Source: Anaerolineae bacterium (lineage in GTDB: Bacteria; Chloroflexota; Anaerolineae; B4-G1; SLSP01). From it: a stretch of 20,818 nt of DNA. Location of the stretch: the NCBI GenBank assembly GCA_018055515.1, contig JAGPHL010000022.1, positions 1 through 20,818 on the forward strand. The letters are read 5' to 3'. The notes below the pieces were generated by a model. That model searched no databases, had not been told where the DNA came from, and saw only the letters and a program-made list of their open reading frames with translations. This document shows, one piece after another, positions 16,106 to 20,818 of this stretch (its first letter is position 1; each line of letters starts with the position of its first letter). Made by a program: the position numbers and the translations under genes.

Positions 16106-16869
16106 TCCATTCTTTCGGGGGGCCTCTCGAACCACTCTCGCGCGGCCTGCCAGGCGCGTTCACGGTCAAGATCGAGGACCACGGTGTGTCCGCCGCGTTC
16201 CAGCCAGAGCAGCTGCTGCGGTCCGCCGAGCCGCGCCGCGACTTGACGGACCACGCGCGGAGGAACGGCGTGATCGTGGCGAGCGTGGACGAGCAGGGTG
16301 GGAACGTGCACATCGGGCAGGCGCGCGTCCATGGCGAGCAGGAAGCTGCCCAGTTCTGCCACTGCCCGTAAGGGAATGCGCCGGTAAGTGAAGCGGGCGC
16401 GACGAGCGGCGGCGTCGCGCATGTCGGAGCCAATTTTGGGCAGATAGGGGATCACGCGGGCGAGATGAGAGATCCAGCCAGGCGGTAAGCCGTGGAAGGC
16501 AGAGCCGCCGGGGGTAGCGAAGGCGACTACCCGCTCCACGGGGTCCTCGGCGGCGACGTAGAGCGCCAGCGCCGCGCCGAGCGAGACCCCGGCGATGCCC
16601 ACGTGCTGACGCTGGCGGCGCAGTTCGGCGAGGCCGGCGCGGACGTCCGCGACCCAATCCTGCCAGTGGACGGCGGCGAGATCTTCGGGCGTAGTGCCGT
16701 GACCGCGCAGCCGGATGCCGGAGACGGTCATGCCGGCGCGCGCCAGCGCTTCGCCGAGGGGCCGGACTTCATCTGGCGCGGTGAGGAAGCCGTGAATAAG
16801 CAGGATGCCCGGCTCTCCGCCGGGCAGAAAGAACGGCGTCGGTTCTGGTCGCGCGCGATCTTCTTTCAT
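16102..16869 (-). CDS. Alpha/beta-hydrolase, Est30-like carboxylesterase
   Basis: The 255-aa protein fits the small thermophilic carboxylesterase group typified by Geobacillus Est30. ILLIHGFLTAPDEVRPLG (22-39) supplies the oxyanion HG motif, GVSLG (94-98) the nucleophile Ser96, HARHDHAVPP (195-204) the acid Asp199 and GGHTVVLD (226-233) His228. The positions are close to those in Est30. No signal peptide is seen, so it should act in the cytoplasm. Members cleave short acyl esters, but the physiological substrate is usually unknown; in this cluster deacylation of a sugar or lipid intermediate is possible. It is the first gene of the minus-strand cluster and overlaps transferase C by 4 nt. There is no clear ribosome-binding site before the ATG at 16869, consistent with a very short leader. 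Confidence 0.88.
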   Translation of the reverse strand: MKEDRARPEPTPFFLPGGEPGILLIHGFLTAPDEVRPLGEALARAGMTVSGIRLRGHGTTPEDLAAVHWQDWVADVRAGLAELRRQRQHVGIAGVSLGAALALYVAAEDPVERVVAFATPGGSAFHGLPPGWISHLARVIPYLPKIGSDMRDAAARRARFTYRRIPLRAVAELGSFLLAMDARLPDVHVPTLLVHARHDHAVPPRVVRQVAARLGGPQQLLWLERGGHTVVLDLDRERAWQAAREWFERPPERME

Positions 16870-16879
16870 ACAGCCATGG

Positions 16880-16906
16880 AGTATAGCACACTCCCGGCAG
16901 GGTCAA
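16880..16906 (-). promoter_or_regulatory. Candidate promoter of the esterase/glycosyltransferase cluster
   Basis: On the minus strand TTGACC (16906-16901) and TATACT (16885-16880) are separated by a short 15 bp, and TGC directly before TATACT makes an extended -10. The start would be near 16873, leaving a leader of only about 4 nt before the ATG at 16869. Confidence 0.5.
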
Positions 16907-16913
16907 ACTCGCG

Positions 16914-16941
16914 TTGACAAAAGGCTCCGGCGGGCTATAAT
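16914..16941 (+). promoter_or_regulatory. Consensus sigma-70 promoter of secDF
   Basis: Perfect TTGACA (16914-16919) and TATAAT (16936-16941) are separated by 16 bp. The start would be near 16948, giving a leader of about 57 nt. This is the best-matched plus-strand promoter in the window, as expected for a constitutive export gene. Confidence 0.8.
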
Positions 16942-17004
16942 CCGCCTTTGGCTCGCCGCAGGGATTTTCCCCGTACAACGGCGCTATTCCTTGAGTGAGG
17001 GGCT

Positions 17005-18378
17005 ATGAATAGAAAGACGATAACTTCCCTGGTGTTGATCTTGCTGTTGGCGGCTGTGGCGCTTTATCTGGTGGTGCCGTCGCAGCATCCTGAGTGGCTG
17101 AAGCGCTTGCTGGTGTGGCAGCCGGAGACCGCGCGTTCCCTGGAATTCATGCAGGGGTTGGATCTGCAAGGCGGGTTGCAGCTCTCGATGGTGGCCGACG
17201 TGCCTGCCGGACAGGAGCTCTCCGTTGAAACGATGCGCGCGGCGGCGCAGGTGGTTGAAGGCCGCGTCAACGCGCTGGGCTTGAGCGAGCCAGTGGTGCA
17301 GGTGCAGGGGACGCGGCGCATCATCGTCGAACTGCCCGGCATCGCCGACCCGGAGCAGGCGATTGATACCATCCGCGATACGGCGCTGCTTGAATTCGCT
17401 GAGCCGCCTGCCGGCGCCGGCGAGGCGGAACTGACACCCGGACGGGTCGTCAGCACCACCTACGGCATGGGCGAGGACGTCACACCGCCACCCGGCTACT
17501 ACAAGACGATTCTCATCGGTGATGCGCTGGATTCGGCCTTCAACACGGTGGATGAGACTACCGGCCAGCCCATGGTGATCGTGCGCTTCAAGGCGGCGGA
17601 TACGCAGCGTTTTTACGAGTACACGCGCAATAACATCGGACGCCCTCTGTGCATGGTGCTCGACAAAACTATCCTCTCGTGTCCTACCATCCGCGATGCT
17701 ATTCCCAATGGCGAGGCGCAGATTTCGGGCGGGTTCACCTCGGAGAGCGCGCAACAGCTCGCGATTCAGTTGCGCTACGGCGCGCTGCCGGTGCCGCTGA
17801 AAATCGAAAGCTACCGGGCGATTGGCCCGTCGCTGGGTGCGATTTCGGTTGAGAAAAGCATCCGCGCCGGCGTGGTCGGTCTGCTGGTGGTGTTCTTGTT
17901 CATGTTGATTTACTATCGCCTCAATGGCCTGGCGGCGGATCTGGCGCTGGCGCTTTACGTGTTGCTCAACCTGTTGCTCTACAAATTGCTGCCCGTGACG
18001 CTGACCCTGCCGGGGATCGCGGGCTTCTTGCTCTCGGCGGGCATGGCCGTGGATGCCAACATTTTGGTCTTCGAGCGCATGAAGGAGGAATTGCGCCATG
18101 GGCGCTCGTTGGAGCGGGGCGCGGAGGCGGGATTCAGCCGCGCGTGGACCTCGGTGCGCGACTCCAATCTGGCGACGCTCTTGACGTGCGCCATTCTCTG
18201 GTTCTTTGGCAACGCTTTTGCCGCGAGCCTCGTCAAAGGTTTCGCGCTGACGCTGGCGCTTGGTACGCTGATCAACATGTTCACCGCGCTGATTGTGACC
18301 CGAACTTTCGTCCGCGTGGCCCTGGGATTGCTGGGCGAAGAGCGGGTGCGGCGCCATCCCTGGCTGCTGGGAATTTAG
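17005..18378 (+). CDS. secD: Protein translocase subunit SecD
   Basis: SecD works with SecF in the cytoplasmic membrane as a proton-driven factor that helps pull proteins through SecYEG. The 457-aa product has an N-terminal membrane helix (residues 8-24) and a conserved GLDLQGGLQL motif (51-60). A large periplasmic part (to about 280) and a block of five helices follow. LTLPGIAGFLLSAGMAVDAN (333-352) with NILVFERMKEE after it is the SecD/F signature, and Asp350 is the expected essential proton-path residue. Length is on the short side compared with E. coli SecD (about 615 aa) but normal for unfused SecD of many phyla. GTGAGGGG precedes the ATG. The secF gene follows after 12 nt. Confidence 0.96.
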   Translation: MNRKTITSLVLILLLAAVALYLVVPSQHPEWLKRLLVWQPETARSLEFMQGLDLQGGLQLSMVADVPAGQELSVETMRAAAQVVEGRVNALGLSEPVVQVQGTRRIIVELPGIADPEQAIDTIRDTALLEFAEPPAGAGEAELTPGRVVSTTYGMGEDVTPPPGYYKTILIGDALDSAFNTVDETTGQPMVIVRFKAADTQRFYEYTRNNIGRPLCMVLDKTILSCPTIRDAIPNGEAQISGGFTSESAQQLAIQLRYGALPVPLKIESYRAIGPSLGAISVEKSIRAGVVGLLVVFLFMLIYYRLNGLAADLALALYVLLNLLLYKLLPVTLTLPGIAGFLLSAGMAVDANILVFERMKEELRHGRSLERGAEAGFSRAWTSVRDSNLATLLTCAILWFFGNAFAASLVKGFALTLALGTLINMFTALIVTRTFVRVALGLLGEERVRRHPWLLGI

Positions 18379-18390
18379 GAGGCTGACGAG

Positions 18391-19317
18391 ATGATTGACT
18401 TTGTTCACAATCGCAGGACCTATTTCATCCTGGCCGGGGTGTTGGTGGCGCTGAGCGTGGCGGCGATGCTGGTGTCTTATGTCACCTATGGACAGCTGGT
18501 GCGCATTGGCATTGATTTCAAGGGTGGCAGTCTGTTCTCAGTGCACTTCACGGCACCTGTCACCGAGGACGTGATCCGTGAGGCTTTTGCGGAGGAAGGC
18601 TACACCAGCACCATCGTGCAGCAGCTGGGCGATCCCGCCGACAATACCTGGCAGATTCGGACCAGTTTTGCGACGACCGATCAGATCAACGCCGTGTTGG
18701 AGCGCCTCGAGGAAATCACCGGCGCGGTAGATCGTAGCAGCTCGGTGGTGGATACGGTGGAGGCTACCGTGGGGGCGGAAGTGGCGCGCAGCGCCGCGCA
18801 GGCTGCCGGAGTGGCGGCGCTCGTCGTGCTGACGTTTATCTGGTTCTCGTTCCGCAAGGTGCCCCATCCGCTGCACTATGGCGTCGCTTCGGTCGTGGCG
18901 ATGCTGATCAACGTGATCGTGGCCATGGGCTTCTACGCGCTCATGGGCTTGCTGCAGGGGTGGGAAGCCGATGCGTTGTTCCTCACGGCGATCCTCACGG
19001 TGATCGGGTTCTCGGTTCAGGACATCATCGTGGTGTTCGACCGCATCCGCGAAAATATCCCGCGTCATCGCGGCGAGCCCTTCTCGCTGATCGTGAACCG
19101 CAGCATCATGGAGACGCTGCACCGTTCCCTGGCGACGCAGCTGAACGCGATGTTCGTGATGATCGCCATTCTGTTGTTCGGCGGCGCGACGCTCAAGCCC
19201 TTCATCGCCGTGATGCTGGTGGGGATGCTCAGCGAGACCTTCACCTCGATGTTTGTGGCGGTTCACATCGTCGGGTTGTGGGAGGAACGCCGGAAGTCGC
19301 GTCCTGCGCGGGCGTGA
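18391..19317 (+). CDS. secF: Protein translocase subunit SecF
   Basis: The 308-aa partner of SecD has an N-terminal helix (11-31), the GIDFKGGSLFSV motif (40-51) and a periplasmic domain to about residue 135. Five helices follow. TVIGFSVQDIIVVFDRIREN (203-222) is the SecF signature, with Asp211 at the position of the functional aspartate. The usual GYS-ND reads GFSVQD, a mild variant. The ribosome-binding site AGGAGG (18377-18382) overlaps the secD stop codon and lies 8 nt before the ATG, so translation of the two is probably linked. No YajC gene is adjacent on the visible side. Confidence 0.96.
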   Translation: MIDFVHNRRTYFILAGVLVALSVAAMLVSYVTYGQLVRIGIDFKGGSLFSVHFTAPVTEDVIREAFAEEGYTSTIVQQLGDPADNTWQIRTSFATTDQINAVLERLEEITGAVDRSSSVVDTVEATVGAEVARSAAQAAGVAALVVLTFIWFSFRKVPHPLHYGVASVVAMLINVIVAMGFYALMGLLQGWEADALFLTAILTVIGFSVQDIIVVFDRIRENIPRHRGEPFSLIVNRSIMETLHRSLATQLNAMFVMIAILLFGGATLKPFIAVMLVGMLSETFTSMFVAVHIVGLWEERRKSRPARA

Positions 19318-19333
19318 TGCCGGGGATGAGTGA

Positions 19334-19361
19334 GCGGGCCACAGACATGTGGCCCGCTTGC
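19334..19361 (+). terminator. Hairpin shortly after secF
   Basis: GCGGGCCACA (19334-19343) pairs perfectly with TGTGGCCCGC (19348-19357), a 10-bp stem with a GACA tetraloop. The following TTGCATT is only weakly T-rich, so it may help termination or protect the mRNA end. Confidence 0.5.
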
Positions 19362-19411
19362 ATTAACGGGCTTCCCCTCAAAAAACAACGCGCTCCAGCG
19401 CGGTCGCCTGT

Positions 19412-19452
19412 GTCAGGCTGGAGATGGAATCCCCAGCCTGACTTTATTTTTG
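19412..19452 (+). terminator. Rho-independent terminator of the secDF unit
   Basis: GTCAGGCTGG (19412-19421) pairs with CCAGCCTGAC (19433-19442), a perfect 10-bp stem with an 11-nt loop. TTTATTTTTG (19443-19452) follows at once. It insulates secDF from the VWA gene, whose promoter begins at its end. Confidence 0.75.
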
Positions 19453-19477
19453 CGTGACCCCGATTCGGTGCTATAGT
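19450..19477 (+). promoter_or_regulatory. Candidate promoter of the BatA-like gene (leaderless)
   Basis: TTGCGT (19450-19455) and TATAGT (19472-19477) are 16 bp apart, with TGC directly before TATAGT as an extended -10. The -10 ends 7 nt before the ATG at 19485, which places the start on or next to the initiation codon. No ribosome-binding site is present. Confidence 0.5.
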
Positions 19478-19484
19478 GCTGCGT

Positions 19485-20818
19485 ATGCGGTTTCTGACTC
19501 CAAACAGCTTGTGGCTTCTGGCCCTGGCGTTGCCCATCATCGCCCTCTATCTGCTGCGCCTGCACCGACGGGAGACCCCTGTCGCCAGCGTGTTGCTCTG
19601 GCAGGCGGCGGCCGTCGAGCGTCGCGCCAATCGCCCCTGGCAGAAATTACGCCGTCACTGGCTGTTGGCGCTGCAGCTGCTGATTCTGGCGACGCTGGTC
19701 GTGGCGGCCGCTCGCCCTGCCGTTCCCGCGCCGTCAACGCCGCAGGGACGGCTGTTGATCCTGCTGGACGCCTCCGCGAGTATGCAGGCGCGCCGCGAGG
19801 ACGGCAACACACGCTTCGAGGCGGCGCTCGCGGAACTGCGGACGCTCTCTGAGGCGCTGGACGCGCGCAGCCGGGTGACGCTCATCACCGCGAGCGCGGC
19901 GCCGCAGGTGGCGTTGCGCGATGGGGATGCTGCGGCGTTGCGGCGGACGCTCCCCGCGCTGCAGCCGACCGATGGCGGCGCCAATTGGGACGCGGCGGCG
20001 AGCCTGGCGCTCGGTCTCGCGGCCGGGGAAGAGGTCACGACGCTGGTGTTCACCGATGCGGCGCTGGCAGAGCCCCTGCCCCCTCTGCCGGGCCGGGCGC
20101 AGCTCTTCACCGTAGGGGAGGCCGCCCCCAACGTGGGGCTGGTGGATTTCTCCCTCCGCCGCAGCGCCGAGACTTTCACCGCGTTTGTGCGCGTGCTGAA
20201 CGCCGGTCCGGCGCGACAGGTCACGTTGCTGTTGCTCGCCGGCGGTGAAGTCCTCGCCCGTCAGGTGCTAGAGCTGCCCGCTGCGGGCGAGGCGACGCTC
20301 TCTTTCCCGGATCTGCCTGCCTGGGGGTGGTTTGAGGCGCGCCTTGAGGACGCCGATGACCGTTTCCCCCTGGATGATCGCGCCTGGGTGACGCCGCCGC
20401 TCTCCGGCAGCGGGCAGGTGCTGCTGGTGACGTCGGGCAACCGCTTCCTCGAGCTGGCCTTGCGCGCCCTGCCGGGGATCGCCGTGCAGCAGGCGACGAC
20501 GCTGCCCCAAGACACCGCCGAGATGAGCGCCGTGGTGTTGGATGGCGCAGGCAGCGGGGGGACGTTCAGCGGCCCGGCGTGGCTGATTGCCCCCGGCGCG
20601 GGGACGCCCTGCGGCGAACCGACGGGCGTTTTCACGCCGACAACGCCCTTGCGCGCCGGCTCCCATCCGCTGCTGGAATATGTCACCTGGGATGACGTGC
20701 ACATCGCCCGCGCCACCCGCTATGCCGCGCCCGCCGACGCCGTGACCTTGCTGGAAACGGCGGAAGGCCCCTTGCTTTGGGTGCTGAATCGGCCAGGGCA
20801 GCGGCTTGTCTGCCAGGC
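19485..20818 (+). CDS. BatA-type membrane protein with von Willebrand A domain (3' end outside window)
   Basis: The first 444 codons are visible and the frame remains open. MRFLTPNSLWLLALALPIIA then LYLLRLHRRE (residues 1-30) is the BatA N-terminal pattern, a first membrane helix followed by basic residues. A second helix spans about 60-78. A VWA domain follows, with the metal-site motif DASASM (95-100), the region PTDGGANWDA (161-170) and FTDAAL (189-194). After about residue 200 the sequence is beta-rich, with an Ig-like look (FVRVLNAGPARQVTLLLLAG). BatA-like proteins often sit beside MoxR ATPase genes, but the flanking gene here is out of view. Function is unknown; the VWA domain suggests metal-dependent protein binding on the cell envelope. 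The ATG lacks a ribosome-binding site. Confidence 0.8.
   Translation, partial: MRFLTPNSLWLLALALPIIALYLLRLHRRETPVASVLLWQAAAVERRANRPWQKLRRHWLLALQLLILATLVVAAARPAVPAPSTPQGRLLILLDASASMQARREDGNTRFEAALAELRTLSEALDARSRVTLITASAAPQVALRDGDAAALRRTLPALQPTDGGANWDAAASLALGLAAGEEVTTLVFTDAALAEPLPPLPGRAQLFTVGEAAPNVGLVDFSLRRSAETFTAFVRVLNAGPARQVTLLLLAGGEVLARQVLELPAAGEATLSFPDLPAWGWFEARLEDADDRFPLDDRAWVTPPLSGSGQVLLVTSGNRFLELALRALPGIAVQQATTLPQDTAEMSAVVLDGAGSGGTFSGPAWLIAPGAGTPCGEPTGVFTPTTPLRAGSHPLLEYVTWDDVHIARATRYAAPADAVTLLETAEGPLLWVLNRPGQRLVCQ

Noticed and set aside
16106..16135. GTG start at 16135 for transferase C
   Set aside because: It would add ten charged residues inside the esterase gene; ATG 16105 gives the common 4-nt overlap and a normal N terminus.
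16984..18408. Minus-strand open frame of 474 codons
   Set aside because: It lies opposite secD, which has full family motifs; the His/Arg/Gln-rich composition is typical of an antisense shadow.

Overview
The window looks like chromosomal DNA of a GC-rich, deep-branching bacterium, most likely a Chloroflexota member (Anaerolineae-like). This is inferred from four things: GT-C glycosyltransferases with long C-terminal beta-sandwich tails, a secreted protein carrying a 'FLPLIMR' motif of a kind I associate with that phylum, separate secD and secF genes, and high-GC coding style. No marker gene proves the phylum. I see no rRNA, tRNA, CRISPR array, insertion sequence or prophage gene.

Region 1 (1-3320) is housekeeping. 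A secreted LysM protein runs off the left edge on the minus strand. Divergent from it is a tight plus-strand operon: a DksA/TraR-type zinc-finger protein, lspA (4-nt overlap) and an RluD-like pseudouridine synthase (32-nt overlap), the same order as ylyA-lspA-ylyB in Bacillus. A nitrilase-superfamily gene follows and is unusual because the catalytic cysteine is replaced by glycine. Two hairpins, the second a clear terminator, close the unit.

Region 2 (3320-7520) has a minus-strand GNAT-fold acyltransferase-like gene with a near-consensus promoter bracketed by an inverted repeat. Divergent from it is a full-length ClpB disaggregase. A bidirectional terminator separates clpB from a small two-helix membrane protein.

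Region 3 (7624-16869) is the accessory part, five genes all on the minus strand. In transcription order they are an Est30-like esterase, GT-C transferase C, a secreted beta-sandwich/FN3-like protein, GT-C transferase B and GT-C transferase A. Three of the four junctions overlap or are close (4 nt overlap, 55 nt gap, 11 nt overlap); the fourth is 101 nt and holds a strong hairpin. All three transferases end in tandem copies of one soluble module, about seven copies in total. I infer a cell-surface glycosylation locus whose sugar donor, acceptor and tail function cannot be read from sequence.

Region 4 (16870-20818) begins with back-to-back promoters for the esterase and for secD. The secD-secF pair is tightly coupled and ends in hairpin terminators. 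A BatA-type von Willebrand A protein follows from an apparently leaderless promoter and runs off the right edge.
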